Counted from the stretch's first letter, positions 9,098 through 19,073 are shown. The stretch: 64,000 nucleotides of DNA from Chloroflexota bacterium (GCA_011523705.1 WTGC01000140.1:110667-174666), one strand, 5' to 3'. The notes: generated by a model from the sequence alone, not told the origin. Made by a program: numbers and translations.

Positions 9098-10087
9098 TTA
9101 CCGCGATACATCTTGCAATTCGTCCTTTATAAGACGGCGCGCCTCTTCGATATCGTCGCTCAAGACTGCGCGCAGCGCCTGCGCCTCATCAGCGCTCATG
9201 ATGACTTTCCATTCCTCCAAGCCCGCCTTCTCGCGCTTGAGCGCTGCCAGCGAGTCGCCCGCCGAATCCAGGTCCCCTCGGCGCTGGTAGACTCGCCATA
9301 AGTATAGATGTACCAAGAGCCGATGTCGAGAATCAGGTATTTCCAGGGCCAGCGCGTCACTGAGATGGCGCAGCGCCGCATCGTCCTGCCGCAGTCGCTC
9401 TTCTATCATGCCCAGATTATAAGCCGCCACCCACTCATCCGGCGCCAGTTCATGCGCCACCCGCGCCGCCTGCATGGCTTCTTCATATCGGCGCGCCTGC
9501 AACTCGACCTCAGCCAAGCCGTTGTAAGCGACCGCCGATTGCGCGTTAAGTTCCGCCATTTGCCGATAATCAGCCCGCGCCGAATCGAGATCGCCGGCCA
9601 ATCGATGCAGCTCGGCGCGAAATCGAAAATGCTGCGCCTGATCCGGCTTCTCTCGTATTTCCGCCGACATGCTGGAGATGGCCGATTGGTAGTCGCCTCT
9701 GCGCATCGCCTTGACCGCCGCTCGGTAATTTTGGGGACCGCGCGGGTCGCGGAAGATGAAGATGCCGGCGACGATCCAGCCCAAGCCTGCCCCGACGAAC
9801 AGCCCGGTCAGATGAGGGAATGCGAGCGAGCCGATGACGATCGCCAGCGCTGACGGCACGATGATGCCGAGCCAGCGGAGGCGTTCTTCGGTCGGCAGCC
9901 GCCCGAGGACAATCACCGACGACCCTAGAATGAAGATGACCAGCAGCAGCGACTGAATGCCCGTCGCGACTGGCGAACCCTGGACCAAGACGTTAAGCGC
10001 CAGGCTGGCGAGCCCCGTCGCCGCGAGGAGCGCCAGAAACGCGCGGAAGCGACGCGGACCCAGGAAACTCTGCATTCGCCTAATCAT
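9098..10087 (-). CDS. Membrane-anchored TPR protein (3)
   Basis: The 329-residue protein has an N-terminal membrane region of about four hydrophobic segments (residues ~15-115, for example LTGLFVGAGLGWIVAGIFIF) and then TPR units (YRQMAELNAQSAVAYNGLAEVELQARRYEEAM). It is the first of three consecutive TPR membrane genes and starts 34 bases after the stop of the unknown 238-residue gene. It is probably an integral membrane scaffold; I recognise no catalytic motif. Confidence 0.75.
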   Translation of the reverse strand: MIRRMQSFLGPRRFRAFLALLAATGLASLALNVLVQGSPVATGIQSLLLVIFILGSSVIVLGRLPTEERLRWLGIIVPSALAIVIGSLAFPHLTGLFVGAGLGWIVAGIFIFRDPRGPQNYRAAVKAMRRGDYQSAISSMSAEIREKPDQAQHFRFRAELHRLAGDLDSARADYRQMAELNAQSAVAYNGLAEVELQARRYEEAMQAARVAHELAPDEWVAAYNLGMIEERLRQDDAALRHLSDALALEIPDSRHRLLVHLYLWRVYQRRGDLDSAGDSLAALKREKAGLEEWKVIMSADEAQALRAVLSDDIEEARRLIKDELQDVSR

Positions 10088-10120
10088 CGACGCGCCCCGT
10101 GAAGGCCTTGCTTCGCGCCG

Positions 10121-10837
10121 TCATCGGGCTTTCGCCGTCGGCGAAGCATAGTTGCTGATCGCAACCGTCATCTCCTGCTGCTTATAGCTATTCACCCGTT
10201 TGACGATCATGTCGTGCTGGTCTATCCAGTATGACACCGCCTGGTCTCGGTAGCGGTAACGGCTCGCATTGATCGCGCGATTGCCCAGGAGCACCGTATC
10301 TTCGCCGGCATGCTCGACCGGGGAGGCGACCTGCCGCAATACACCGGGGAAAAGCTGCGCGTGTTCAAACATGGGCACAAATACAGCAATGGCGCCAGTG
10401 GACTTCTCCGCCAGCTCCTTGATCGTTGAACCGCGGAACACCAGCAGAGGCAGGTCAATCAGGGCATCCGCCGGCAAGTCAACCTCGATATACTTTCGTT
10501 CATCTCCGTTCAAGCTGTAGCCGATCTGAATGCGCTCGTCAGTCCGATGGTAGGTCGCCCTTAGCTGCTTTATCCCGCCTTCAAATTTCTCGTTTTCATA
10601 ACGGATATCGAAACGAACCAGGGCGCCATTGAGGTCTAGGAGCGCTTCAGCAAGGATGGACTTGCCTTCCTCTTGCCGCGCATCCATATCGACGCGGACG
10701 AACTTCTCCCCATCCGAATGCGCATGCAAGGTCCAGGATTCCGTTTTCGCCAGCGATTGCCCGTTCTTGGAAAAATGGTAGCGGCCGCTGGCCAGGAATC
10801 GCTCATGCGCCTGAATCGGATGAAGATAGCGCATCAA
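10121..10837 (-). CDS. Hypothetical protein
   Basis: I do not recognise this 238-residue protein. It has no membrane segment or signal peptide, and it is rich in alternating hydrophobic and charged residues (TESWTLHAHSDGEKFVRVDMDA), which suggests a beta-sheet fold. Its ATG overlaps the stop codon of the AlaX gene by four bases (ATGA), so it is translationally coupled to it and lies in the same operon as the TPR membrane proteins. A lipid- or lipoprotein-binding beta fold is possible, but this is a guess. Confidence 0.6.
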   Translation of the reverse strand: MMRYLHPIQAHERFLASGRYHFSKNGQSLAKTESWTLHAHSDGEKFVRVDMDARQEEGKSILAEALLDLNGALVRFDIRYENEKFEGGIKQLRATYHRTDERIQIGYSLNGDERKYIEVDLPADALIDLPLLVFRGSTIKELAEKSTGAIAVFVPMFEHAQLFPGVLRQVASPVEHAGEDTVLLGNRAINASRYRYRDQAVSYWIDQHDMIVKRVNSYKQQEMTVAISNYASPTAKAR

Positions 10838-11541
10838 GCCTCGAGCTCCACGTAGAGCCGCTTGTTGATGCCGCCCTTGCTCTTATACTTGGCGATCTTA
10901 ATCGCGCCAACCTCGCGCGTGTTGGCGACATGGGTGCCGCCGTCCGCTTGCAGGTCCAGCCCCACAATCTCCACCGTCCGCACCTCTTGAATGCTCTCGG
11001 GCAAGAGATTGATTTTTGTGCGAATCAGATCGGGGATTTCAAAGGCGGTCTCGCGCGGCAGGATGGCGATCTTCACATCGCGCGCCGCTTCAACTTCGAT
11101 GTTGATCTTCTTTTGGATCTCCACGATGACTTCGGGCGCCAGCCGCTCAAACTCGAAATCCATGCGCCCGCTGAGCACATCCATATTGCCGCCGGTGACG
11201 CTGGCTTGATAATCACGCCAGATCACGCCGCAGAGGATATGCATCGCCGTATGTGTCCGCATAATTTTGTAGCGCCGATCCCAGTCAATCTCGCCCCGGA
11301 CGCGGCTGCCGACGGCTGGCAATTCGTCGTCCAGCAGATGCACATTCCCGCGCCGAACCTTGCTGACACAATAGCGCGCCTCGCCATTCGACAACGCGCC
11401 GTGATCCGGCAGCTGTCCGCCGCCACCGGGATAAAAGGCGCTTCGGCTGAGCGTTACGCCATTCTGATTAAGGTCATGGTCAAGCACGACCGCGTCAAAC
11501 TCTTTGCAATAGCTGTCGGTCAAATAAAGCAACTCGGTCAT
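10834..11541 (-). CDS. Alanyl-tRNA editing protein (AlaX family)
   Basis: About 235 residues from the ATG at 11541, which overlaps the preceding stop as TGATG. AlaX proteins are free-standing trans-editing domains that hydrolyse mischarged Ser- or Gly-tRNA-Ala. The first metal motif HxxxH is present (THTAMHILCG). The second, usually CxxxH, reads DGGTH (QADGGTHVANTREVG), so the expected cysteine is aspartate. The N-terminal FYPGGGGQ motif is intact, which points to the AlaX-M/L type. The ORF track start at 11646 lies inside the upstream GNAT gene and was rejected. Confidence 0.88.
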   Translation of the reverse strand: MTELLYLTDSYCKEFDAVVLDHDLNQNGVTLSRSAFYPGGGGQLPDHGALSNGEARYCVSKVRRGNVHLLDDELPAVGSRVRGEIDWDRRYKIMRTHTAMHILCGVIWRDYQASVTGGNMDVLSGRMDFEFERLAPEVIVEIQKKINIEVEAARDVKIAILPRETAFEIPDLIRTKINLLPESIQEVRTVEIVGLDLQADGGTHVANTREVGAIKIAKYKSKGGINKRLYVELEA

Positions 11542-12020
11542 CAATCCGCCTCCGGTACGGACGCGCGCATGCGCAGCATCGTCGTTTCGCCGCCTATCGC
11601 CTTCCAAAATGCCAATGCCTCGTGATTGCCCGCGCTGACATGCCATTCAAAGTGACTGACGCTTCGCGAGCGGAACCAAAGCATCAAGCGTTCGACCAAC
11701 TGTTTGCCTAAACCGCGCCGACGATAGGTGGTTTGCACATAGATGTCCGCTAGTAAGCCGCAGCGCAGCGGCATGAACAGTTCGGTGGTGATATCGGCGA
11801 TGACGCCATTGACGTAACCGACGACCGCGCCATCGATTTCAGCCACCAGCACGCGCGCGTCCGCATCTCGGAGACGGTCCAGAATGCCGCGCGCATATCG
11901 CTCCGCGCCCCGTTCCGCCGGTCGAAAGGTCAATGAGTCCAGCGCGGCGTGATAGGCAACCATCTCCGACCACAGATCGCCAATGCGCTCGGCATCGGAC
12001 CCTTCCGCCAAACGTATCAT
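11541..12020 (-). CDS. GNAT family N-acetyltransferase (1)
   Basis: This protein of about 159 residues has the GNAT acetyl-CoA fold: a central strand (LLADIYVQTTYRRRGLGKQLVERLM) with the RRGLGK pyrophosphate-binding loop, and a C-terminal FWKAIGG strand. The ATG at 12020 overlaps the preceding stop by four bases (ATGA) and agrees with the domain start (MIRLAEGSDA). The substrate cannot be predicted. It is the second gene of the GNAT-GNAT-AlaX-TPR operon. Confidence 0.85.
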   Translation of the reverse strand: MIRLAEGSDAERIGDLWSEMVAYHAALDSLTFRPAERGAERYARGILDRLRDADARVLVAEIDGAVVGYVNGVIADITTELFMPLRCGLLADIYVQTTYRRRGLGKQLVERLMLWFRSRSVSHFEWHVSAGNHEALAFWKAIGGETTMLRMRASVPEAD

Positions 12021-12481
12021 AACGGCAGCCTGAACCTCTCGGAACAAGCAGTGGCGCCCTGCGCGCGCCAGAACGCTGCTTCCACCGGGTAGCGCGCGGG
12101 GACGTCCACCTCGATTTCGCCGGCGCCACTAGCGCTAAGCCACCGCCGAGCGCGCTCCAATAGCAAATCAGCCAAGCCGCGATGCGTTTCATGCAAATCG
12201 ATGACCATCTCCAGCAAGACGCCACGCTGTTGGGGCTGCAAGCCCGGCACTCCCGACGCTAAACGGACGACGGCGAATCCAAGCAGCGCCCCGTCTCGTT
12301 CCGCCACCCAAAAACTCGTCCGCTCGTCGCTAATCCAGCAGGCGGCTGCGGTCGACCAATTCCCGCGGGCATCGGGCAAGAGCTTGATGCGCCTATCAGC
12401 CTGTTGCAGCAAATTAATTCGGTCGAACCAGAGTTCGGCGGCGGCCGGCAAGTCCGACAACCTCGCCAGTCGAATCTGCAT
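12017..12481 (-). CDS. GNAT family N-acetyltransferase (2)
   Basis: About 154 residues from the ATG at 12481 (MQIRLARLSD), where the GNAT domain begins; the ORF track start at 12748 adds an N-terminus with no domain character. The acetyl-CoA region is degenerate (DLHETHRGLADLLLERAR), lacking the usual glycine-rich R/QxxGxG/A loop in its clear form. It is the first gene of the minus-strand operon that ends in the TPR trio. The substrate is unknown, and catalysis should not be assumed. Confidence 0.75.
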   Translation of the reverse strand: MQIRLARLSDLPAAAELWFDRINLLQQADRRIKLLPDARGNWSTAAACWISDERTSFWVAERDGALLGFAVVRLASGVPGLQPQQRGVLLEMVIDLHETHRGLADLLLERARRWLSASGAGEIEVDVPARYPVEAAFWRAQGATACSERFRLPL

Positions 12482-12524
12482 GACGCCTCGTCTTGTGTAT
12501 TCTTGTCGGGAAAAGCTTATCACC

Positions 12525-12553
12525 GTGCCAGACAAGCCACAAGGCGCTATAAT
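12525..12553 (+). promoter_or_regulatory. Possible promoter before the small TPR gene
   Basis: A perfect TATAAT at 12548-12553 has GTGCCA 17 bases upstream. It lies in the divergent gap between the GNAT operon and the 118-residue TPR gene. The -35 match is partial. Confidence 0.35.
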
Positions 12554-12708
12554 ACGCAGGCGCGGCAATTCGGCGCTTCCTCCGCGCTTTCCGCTAAGCA
12601 GTAGCGGCGAGTCAAGTTTTCGGTAAAATACAGGTGATTTCCCGCGTCGAGTGTGGTCGCCCCTTGGCAACGGCAATTCGCTCGACTTGATATCCGGAAG
12701 GAGAAGAC

Positions 12709-13065
12709 ATGTCCACGTTACCCTCGGCAGAGAAAATCGGCAGAGCATGGCGCCAGCATCGCGACGGCGACAATCAGGGCGCCATTCGATTGTTTGAAGA
12801 GGTGATCGCCGCCAGCCCGGATAGCGTCGACGCCCACTACGGGATGGGTTTGGCCTTCAAATCAATGGGCGAAATGCAGTCCGCCGCCGAGTCGTTTCAG
12901 CGGGCGCTTTCCGTCACTGAGCAGGCGCTTTCCGCAGTGCAGTTGACGTCGCATGCTGAAGGTCAGCATGGCGCCAACGACCTCGAAACCAACATCGACG
13001 ATCGCTATATGATGCTGACTCGAATGCTGAATCAGCGCCTTGAGGATGTCGGCGGCACGGCCTAA
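12709..13065 (+). CDS. Small TPR-repeat protein
   Basis: The 118-residue protein holds about two TPR units (DGDNQGAIRLFEEVIAASPDSVDAHYGMG and the following helix pair) and no membrane segment. AGGAG lies six bases before the ATG, giving a clear start. It is followed closely by rsmD and may be co-transcribed with it. It is probably a cytosolic adaptor; no more specific role is visible. Confidence 0.75.
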   Translation: MSTLPSAEKIGRAWRQHRDGDNQGAIRLFEEVIAASPDSVDAHYGMGLAFKSMGEMQSAAESFQRALSVTEQALSAVQLTSHAEGQHGANDLETNIDDRYMMLTRMLNQRLEDVGGTA

Positions 13066-13084
13066 TCGAGCTGAATGCCTAGCT

Positions 13085-13666
13085 ATGTCCTTGCGCGTCA
13101 TCGCCGGCGCCGCGCGCGGCATGAAACTAAAGCCGGTACCCGGCGACAGAACGCGTCCGATTATGGACCGCGTCAAAGAAGCGCTCTTCAGCATCATTGG
13201 CGCGGATATCCGAGACGCCAACTTTCTTGACCTCTTCGCCGGCACGGGCAGCGTGGGCATTGAAGCCTTGAGCCGCGGCGCCGCCTACGCGCATTTCAAT
13301 GACTTGGATCGGCAGGCCGTCAAGACGATCCATCAAAATTTGGCGCATACCGGATTCAAACCTCAAGCGACTGTGACCAGGCGACCAGCCCTTGACCTAA
13401 TCGCCCGCGGTCCAGACCGTCATTATCAGTTTCTCTATGTGGCGCCGCCCCAATATCAGGGCATCTGGCTGAAGACACTTGCCGCTCTCGACGAGAATTC
13501 GGATTGGCAGCGCCCGGACAGCCAGGTCATCGTGCAGATTGACCCGAGCGAATTCGATGCGGAGCGCCACTTTCGCCATCTTGAAGAGATTGACCAGCGC
13601 GTTTACGGCCGCACGATGCTGGTATTCTACCAGTTTACGGATTGCGCCGGGGATTCGTCCGGATAA
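13085..13666 (+). CDS. rsmD: 16S rRNA (guanine-N2)-methyltransferase RsmD
   Basis: RsmD methylates G966 of 16S rRNA in the 30S particle using S-adenosylmethionine. The protein of about 193 residues has the family's opening (LRVIAGAARGMKLKPVPG), the R-P-I-M-D-R-V-K-E-A-L-F-S block and the SAM-binding motif LDLFAGTGSVGIEALSRG. The usual catalytic (D/N)PPY reads VAPPQY. I chose the ATG at 13085 because the family begins there; the ORF track start at 13040 overlaps the upstream gene. It converges with the CCA-adding enzyme gene. Confidence 0.9.
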   Translation: MSLRVIAGAARGMKLKPVPGDRTRPIMDRVKEALFSIIGADIRDANFLDLFAGTGSVGIEALSRGAAYAHFNDLDRQAVKTIHQNLAHTGFKPQATVTRRPALDLIARGPDRHYQFLYVAPPQYQGIWLKTLAALDENSDWQRPDSQVIVQIDPSEFDAERHFRHLEEIDQRVYGRTMLVFYQFTDCAGDSSG

Positions 13667-13699
13667 GCGCGGAAAAGCCGATTCGCCCCTTCTGGTAGG

Positions 13700-15103
13700 C
13701 TATTCAGCCGAACGCGAGACAAAGTCGCGCGCTTCTTGTATCGACTCAATCATGCCGGTCGCTTGCGCCTCTCGCAGCTTTGTCAACATCCTGCCCACTG
13801 AGGGTCCGGGCTTAATGCCAAGCAAATCTTGCACATCGCGCCCATCCAACAGCGGCGGCGGATTGACGACTTCCTCGTAATTGTTGTAGAATGTATCGAG
13901 CAGGAGTGTGGCGCGCTCTACAAATTGCAGCCAGTCCGCTTGGCGCAGGCTGCTGCCCGCCTCCCCCAGAACAATGGCGGACGCCAGCAATATCGCGTCG
14001 ATGCCGCCATCGCCGAGCCGATGCCAGAAGCGATGCTGATCCAGCCTGGACCAGGATTGCTGGTCGACGATTTGCCGGTAATTGCCGATGACCAGCGACA
14101 GCCGCCGGCCCTCGTCCAGGGTGAGCGCCAGCGCCTTCGCGGTCATTGCCGCTCGCTTGGCGCGGGGAGTATCGCGCTTGTCACCTAGCGCGTGTATCGC
14201 CGCCGCCAACACCAGCAGCTGGCCATGTTCGCGCCCGTTGCCGTAGACGCGCGCCAAGTGCGCTTGCAGCTTAGCGCGAAAACGATCCAGCTGAATCACC
14301 AACATGCCGAGATCAAATGCCGCCGCCGTATTATCGCTGCGCCGGCTGCTGACTGCTGAAAGAACGACTGCCATACGCTCCACCACCGCCAGCAAGACCT
14401 CTGCCTTATCGGCGCGGAAAGGCAGAATCTGCTGGAGAATCCCAATATGCGCCAGCACGCGAAGACCGCGCGCCGCCTTCTCCAGCCCCAGCAGCTTAAA
14501 GAATTCATCGCGGACGCGCTCGGGCGAAGTCTCGCTTAGTCCGCCTGAGTGCTGTCGGATATCGGTCCCCGTTTCCGGGTGAATCTTCAGGTCGAATTGC
14601 ACGCTTAATCTTACTGCCCTCAAGGCGCGAATTGGGTCGTTGGCGATGGAGCGCGGGGAACAGCGGCTCAACACTTTCTGGCGCAGATCGGACAGGCCAT
14701 TGAGCGGGTCAATCAAAGCATTGGGATCACCCGACAGATCAGCCGCCATCGCATTTATGGTGAAATCCCGATCGCGCAGGTCATCGTCCAGCCTTGCCCC
14801 TCGAAGTTTGGCGAAGTCGATCGTGACTGCGCCCTCGTCGCGTTTGACGAAGACTCGCGCGACATGACGCTCTCGATCCATGATGTAAATGTCGGCGTCC
14901 AAGGCATCGGTGACGAAGCGCGCTACCGCAATGGCGTCGCCATCCACCGCGACGTCTATGTCCTCTATCTCGCGATGCAAATAGGCGTCGCGAACGCTCC
15001 CGCCAACAAGATAGAGCGGCGGCGCATTCGGAATCGCTTTTGTCAGCTCAGAAAGTTCAAAGACGAAGTCGGGCCAAGACAGTCTTATCGAAGAGTCATC
15101 CAT
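13700..15103 (-). CDS. CCA tRNA nucleotidyltransferase / poly(A) polymerase family
   Basis: The 467-residue class II nucleotidyltransferase adds or repairs the 3' CCA of tRNA, or polyadenylates RNA. The head domain shows YLVGGSVRD and the metal-binding DIDVAVDGD, followed by RDFTINAMA, the DPIRALRAVR block and a C-terminal all-helical region. CCA-adding and poly(A) enzymes of this family cannot be told apart by these motifs alone. Its start overlaps the end of hpt by eight bases, so the two are probably co-transcribed. Confidence 0.9.
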   Translation of the reverse strand: MDDSSIRLSWPDFVFELSELTKAIPNAPPLYLVGGSVRDAYLHREIEDIDVAVDGDAIAVARFVTDALDADIYIMDRERHVARVFVKRDEGAVTIDFAKLRGARLDDDLRDRDFTINAMAADLSGDPNALIDPLNGLSDLRQKVLSRCSPRSIANDPIRALRAVRLSVQFDLKIHPETGTDIRQHSGGLSETSPERVRDEFFKLLGLEKAARGLRVLAHIGILQQILPFRADKAEVLLAVVERMAVVLSAVSSRRSDNTAAAFDLGMLVIQLDRFRAKLQAHLARVYGNGREHGQLLVLAAAIHALGDKRDTPRAKRAAMTAKALALTLDEGRRLSLVIGNYRQIVDQQSWSRLDQHRFWHRLGDGGIDAILLASAIVLGEAGSSLRQADWLQFVERATLLLDTFYNNYEEVVNPPPLLDGRDVQDLLGIKPGPSVGRMLTKLREAQATGMIESIQEARDFVSRSAE

Positions 15104-15656
15104 CGCTGAGAGCGTCCGTCTTCACCACCGCCACAAAGCGCAGGTTTCGAAAGCGCTCGTCGAGGTCCAGTCCGTAGCCGAAGACGAATTTGTTCTCGAT
15201 ATCGAATCCAATGTAATCGACCTGGATATCGACTTCCCGGCGCGACTGTTTGTTGAGAAGCGCGCAAAGCTTGAGGCTGGCCGGCTCGCGATTTCGCAAG
15301 GTCTTCAAAACAAAGGCAAGCGTGTAGCCGCTGTCGATGATGTCCTCGACTACCAGCACGTGTTTGTCTTTGACATCCAGGCGCATGTCCATGTCGATGC
15401 GCACGGAACCGGTTGATTTGCGGGCGCCCGCCCCATAACTGCTCGCCGCCATGAAGTCAATCGCATGCGGCACATGGATATGGCGGGACAAATCGGATAA
15501 GAACATCACACCACCTTTGAGCACGCAAAGCAGCACCAGATCGCTGCAGCCGGAATAGTCGAGATTGATCTGCGCGCCAAGTTGGGCGATGCGGCTTTGC
15601 AGCGCCGCTTCATCAATCAGGATTTCCTGGAGATATTTCTCGTATGCCAACGCCAT
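15096..15656 (-). CDS. hpt: Hypoxanthine phosphoribosyltransferase
   Basis: The 186-residue type I phosphoribosyltransferase salvages hypoxanthine and guanine to IMP and GMP. The PRPP-binding loop is clear (VLVVEDIIDSGYTL), and the N-terminal LLCVLKGGVMFLSDL and the C-terminal VDYIGFDIENKFVFGYGLD blocks fit the family. GGGGAGG stands eight bases before the ATG. It is the promoter-proximal gene of an hpt-cca pair. Confidence 0.95.
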   Translation of the reverse strand: MALAYEKYLQEILIDEAALQSRIAQLGAQINLDYSGCSDLVLLCVLKGGVMFLSDLSRHIHVPHAIDFMAASSYGAGARKSTGSVRIDMDMRLDVKDKHVLVVEDIIDSGYTLAFVLKTLRNREPASLKLCALLNKQSRREVDIQVDYIGFDIENKFVFGYGLDLDERFRNLRFVAVVKTDALSDG

Positions 15657-15730
15657 TCGCTCAACCTCCCCATCTTGCTTTCATGTAATGCCAAGGTGGT
15701 CGTGCAAAAGACAGCTTCGCTAGGAAAACT

Positions 15731-15792
15731 CCCCTCCCTGATGCTTCGGGGAGGGGCCGCGCCGCGTAGACACAGGCGGTCGGGGAGGGGTT
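15731..15792. repeat. Intergenic G/C-rich palindrome with GTAGACACAGGCG motif (copy 1)
   Basis: A perfect 8-bp hairpin (CCCCTCCC/GGGAGGGG) is followed by CGCGTAGACACAGGCG and a further G-rich block. The GTAGACAC core recurs in gaps near 20410 and 29695, each time with a C/G-rich hairpin in the same gap. It lies between hpt and carB and may also act as a terminator. Confidence 0.55.
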
Positions 15793-15829
15793 GCAATGGC
15801 GCCATACGCTCAACCTCGGGTGCTCTGCT

Positions 15830-18800
15830 CTACAGCATTGCCTCATAATGCGATTGCAAACTGCGCACGCTGAGCGGTTTTTCGCGCATGCGTCTGATGC
15901 CTTGCACGGTCGCGGCGGCCGCGCTCATTGTCGTGACGATGGGGATCCCCAGCGCGTAGGCCTGGCTGCGAATGGCGATGCCGTCTTCATGCGCTTGGCT
16001 GCCGCGCGGCGTATTGATAATGAGATCGACTTGCCCCCTCTGCATGGCATCCATTATATGCGGTTTGCCCTCGGCAATCTTGTTGATACGACCCGTCTGG
16101 ATGCCCATCTGGTTGAGCCAGCGAGCGGTGCCATCGGTTGCCAACAGATCAAAATCGAGCTTTGCCAAATCGCGCGCCATCTTCGCGACCACCGGTTTGT
16201 CGAAGTCATTGACGCTGATGAAGACGACGCCAGACTCTGGCAAGGACAGCCCGGCCGATGCCTGCGACTTGACAAAGGCATGGCCAAAACTCGACGCTTG
16301 ACCCATAACTTCGCCGGTGGAGCGCATTTCGGGACCGAGCCGCGTATCGACGCCGGGGAATTTTTGAAAGGGGAAGACCGCTTCCTTGATGAAGAAGCCA
16401 TTCACCTTTGGCTCTTCCAGGAATCCCAGATCCGCCAGCGTCGCGCCAGCCGCGATCTGCGCCGCATATCGCGCCAGCGGGCAGCCGGTCGCCTTGCTGA
16501 TGAATGGCACGGTTCGGCTCGCGCGCGGATTGACTTCCAGCACGTATACTTCGTCGTCCTTGACCGCGAACTGAATGTTGAACAGTCCCTTCACTCCCAG
16601 CGCCAGGCCGATCCGCCGAGTGTGATCCCGAATGATGTCCAGGTGAAAATAGCTGATCTTGTAGGGCGGCACGACGCAGGCGGAATCGCCGCTGTGCACG
16701 CCAGCCTGTTCAATGTGCTGCATGATGCCGCCGATGGTGACATGGGCGCCGTCGCAGAGGGCGTCCACATCTACTTCGTAGGCGTCATCCAGAAACTGAT
16801 CGATCAATACCGGATGCCCGCCCCATTCCACGTGATCATCCAGCCATGCCAGCAACTGCGCTTCATCAAAGACGATGCCCATGCCGCGCCCGCCCAACAC
16901 ATAGCTCGGGCGCACCAGCACCGGGTAGCCAATGGAGGCGGCCGCTTCCGCCGCTTCATCTCGGCTTAAGATCGTCGTGCCGGCCGGCTGCGCGATATTC
17001 AATCGCCGCATCAGCGCGTTGAAGCGCTCGCGGTCTTCGGCGAGATCGATGGTGTCGACCGAGGTGCCCCAAATTGGCGCGCCCATTCGTTCCAAATCGC
17101 GGGCGATATTGAGCGGCGTCTGCCCGCCGAATTGCACCAGCAAGCCAGCGGGCTGTTCCCGGTCGACGATGTTCATCACATCTTCGGCCGTCAATGGCTC
17201 GAAGTAGAGGCGATCGGCGGTGTCGTAGTCGGTGCTGACCGTCTCCGGGTTGCAATTGACCATGATGGTTTCGTAGCCCGCCTCTTTTAGGGCGAAACAG
17301 GCATGGACGCAGCAGTAATCAAATTCGATGCCTTGGCCGATCCGGTTGGGTCCGCCGCCGAGGATCATCACCTTGCGCGCCTGGCTCGGCGCCGCCTCGT
17401 CTTCCATTTCGTAGGTTGAGTACAAGTACGGCGTTAACGCTTCAAATTCTGCCGCGCAGGTATCCACGCGATAGAAATTCGCTTCGACGCCGAGCTTCTT
17501 GCGATAATCGCGCACGGCAAAGCGGTCCACGCCAACGAGGTCGGCGATATAAGCGTCGCTGAAGCCATACTGTTTGAGCTTGCGCAGGTCAGTCTTGTCC
17601 ATATCGCCTAAGCGCAACGACTTGCCCAAGACCGATCCGTGAATCGCCATCAGGTCGTTCATCTGCTGCACAAACCAGGGATCAAAATGTGTCCGCTGCA
17701 CGATTTCGTCAAAGCTGACGCCGCTGGCGATCAGGCTGGCAACTTGAAACAGTCGTTGCGCTGTGGGTACGCTCAGCGCTTCCGGCGTCAGATCGCTATC
17801 GACCTGGCTGCCGAATCCGTCCATGCCGATATCCAGCGAACGGACGCCCTTTTGCAGCGCTTCGGGAAAGGTCCGGCCGATGGCCATGACTTCGCCAACC
17901 GCCTTCATCTGCGGTCCCAATACCGGATCGGCGCCGGCGAATTTCTTGAAATCCCAGCGCGGAATCTTGACGACAATATAATCCAGCGAGGGTTCAAAGC
18001 TGGCGGGCGTCTTCAAAGTGATATCGTTGGGAATTTCGTCCAGCGTGAAGCCGACAGCGACCAGCGCGGCAATCTTGGCGATAGGGAAGCCAGTGGCTTT
18101 GCTGGCCAGCGCCGACGAGCGGGAGACACGCGGATTCATTTCGATCACGTAAACTTCGCCGTCGTCGGGATTAATGGCAAATTGCACGTTGGCGCCTCCG
18201 GTCGTGATGCCGACGCGGTCGAAAATCTTGCGAGACATGTTACGCAGCCGCTGGATCTCTTTGTCGGTCAAGGTCTGCGCCGGCGCGATTGTGATGCTGT
18301 CGCCGGTGTGCACGCCCATCGGGTCCAAGTTCTCAATCGAGCAAACGACCACGAAATTGCCTTTGGCGTCCCGCATCAGCTCCAGCTCATATTCTTTCCA
18401 GCCGAGCAAGCTCTTATCGACCAGCACCTCGCCCAGCGGGCTCTGCTGTATGCCGTTGGCGGCCACCTGTCGCAATTCGTCGCTGTCGTAAGCGACGCCC
18501 CCGCCGGCGCCGCCCATCGTGAACGATGGCCGAATCAAGACCGGATAACCGATGACCTTGGCAAATTCGAGCGCGTCATCCACCGCGCCCACGACCTTGC
18601 TGTCCGGCACGCGAAGACCGATTTCTCTCATCGTGTCATTGAAGAGTTGACGATCCTCCGCCAGCTGAATGCTGGTCAGAGTAGCGCCGATGAGTTCGAC
18701 GTCGTGGCGATCGAAAAAGCCCGATTCTTTCAGTTGCACCGCCAGATTCAAAGCCGTCTGCCCACCGACCGTCGGCAGCAGCACGTCGGGTTTCTCCTTG

Positions 18801-19036
18801 GCAATAATCTTTTCGCAGATATCTGGCGTCAGCGGTTCGACATAGGTCGCGTCGGCAAATTGCGGGTCTGTCATGATCGTCGCCGGGTTGGAGTTGACCA
18901 GCACGACGCGATAGCCCTGCGCCTTGAGCGCCTTGCAAGCCTGGACGCCACTGTAATCGAACTCACAAGCCTGTCCGATGACGATGGGACCGGAACCGAT
19001 GATCATGATGCTCGTTATGTCAGTACGCTTTGGCAT
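15830..19036 (-). CDS. carB: Carbamoyl-phosphate synthase large subunit
   Basis: From the ATG at 19036 ([22 protein letters not shown]) the protein has about 1068 residues, the full family length. It contains two tandem ATP-grasp carboxyphosphate and carbamate domains (second copy from [21 protein letters not shown]), an oligomerisation region and a C-terminal MGS-like allosteric domain. With CarA it makes carbamoyl phosphate for arginine and pyrimidines. The ORF track start at 19213 would run through the end of carA and is rejected. It lies 37 bases after carA and is the last gene of the arginine block. Confidence 0.97.
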   Translation of the reverse strand: MPKRTDITSIMIIGSGPIVIGQACEFDYSGVQACKALKAQGYRVVLVNSNPATIMTDPQFADATYVEPLTPDICEKIIAKEKPDVLLPTVGGQTALNLAVQLKESGFFDRHDVELIGATLTSIQLAEDRQLFNDTMREIGLRVPDSKVVGAVDDALEFAKVIGYPVLIRPSFTMGGAGGGVAYDSDELRQVAANGIQQSPLGEVLVDKSLLGWKEYELELMRDAKGNFVVVCSIENLDPMGVHTGDSITIAPAQTLTDKEIQRLRNMSRKIFDRVGITTGGANVQFAINPDDGEVYVIEMNPRVSRSSALASKATGFPIAKIAALVAVGFTLDEIPNDITLKTPASFEPSLDYIVVKIPRWDFKKFAGADPVLGPQMKAVGEVMAIGRTFPEALQKGVRSLDIGMDGFGSQVDSDLTPEALSVPTAQRLFQVASLIASGVSFDEIVQRTHFDPWFVQQMNDLMAIHGSVLGKSLRLGDMDKTDLRKLKQYGFSDAYIADLVGVDRFAVRDYRKKLGVEANFYRVDTCAAEFEALTPYLYSTYEMEDEAAPSQARKVMILGGGPNRIGQGIEFDYCCVHACFALKEAGYETIMVNCNPETVSTDYDTADRLYFEPLTAEDVMNIVDREQPAGLLVQFGGQTPLNIARDLERMGAPIWGTSVDTIDLAEDRERFNALMRRLNIAQPAGTTILSRDEAAEAAASIGYPVLVRPSYVLGGRGMGIVFDEAQLLAWLDDHVEWGGHPVLIDQFLDDAYEVDVDALCDGAHVTIGGIMQHIEQAGVHSGDSACVVPPYKISYFHLDIIRDHTRRIGLALGVKGLFNIQFAVKDDEVYVLEVNPRASRTVPFISKATGCPLARYAAQIAAGATLADLGFLEEPKVNGFFIKEAVFPFQKFPGVDTRLGPEMRSTGEVMGQASSFGHAFVKSQASAGLSLPESGVVFISVNDFDKPVVAKMARDLAKLDFDLLATDGTARWLNQMGIQTGRINKIAEGKPHIMDAMQRGQVDLIINTPRGSQAHEDGIAIRSQAYALGIPIVTTMSAAAATVQGIRRMREKPLSVRSLQSHYEAML

Positions 19037-19073
19037 GGATTTCACTCTTCTGGTTATGCTGCCGCCGTCCGAG

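Noticed and set aside
15791-16969. 392-residue ORF on the plus strand
   Set aside because: Antisense shadow of the 3' part of carB.
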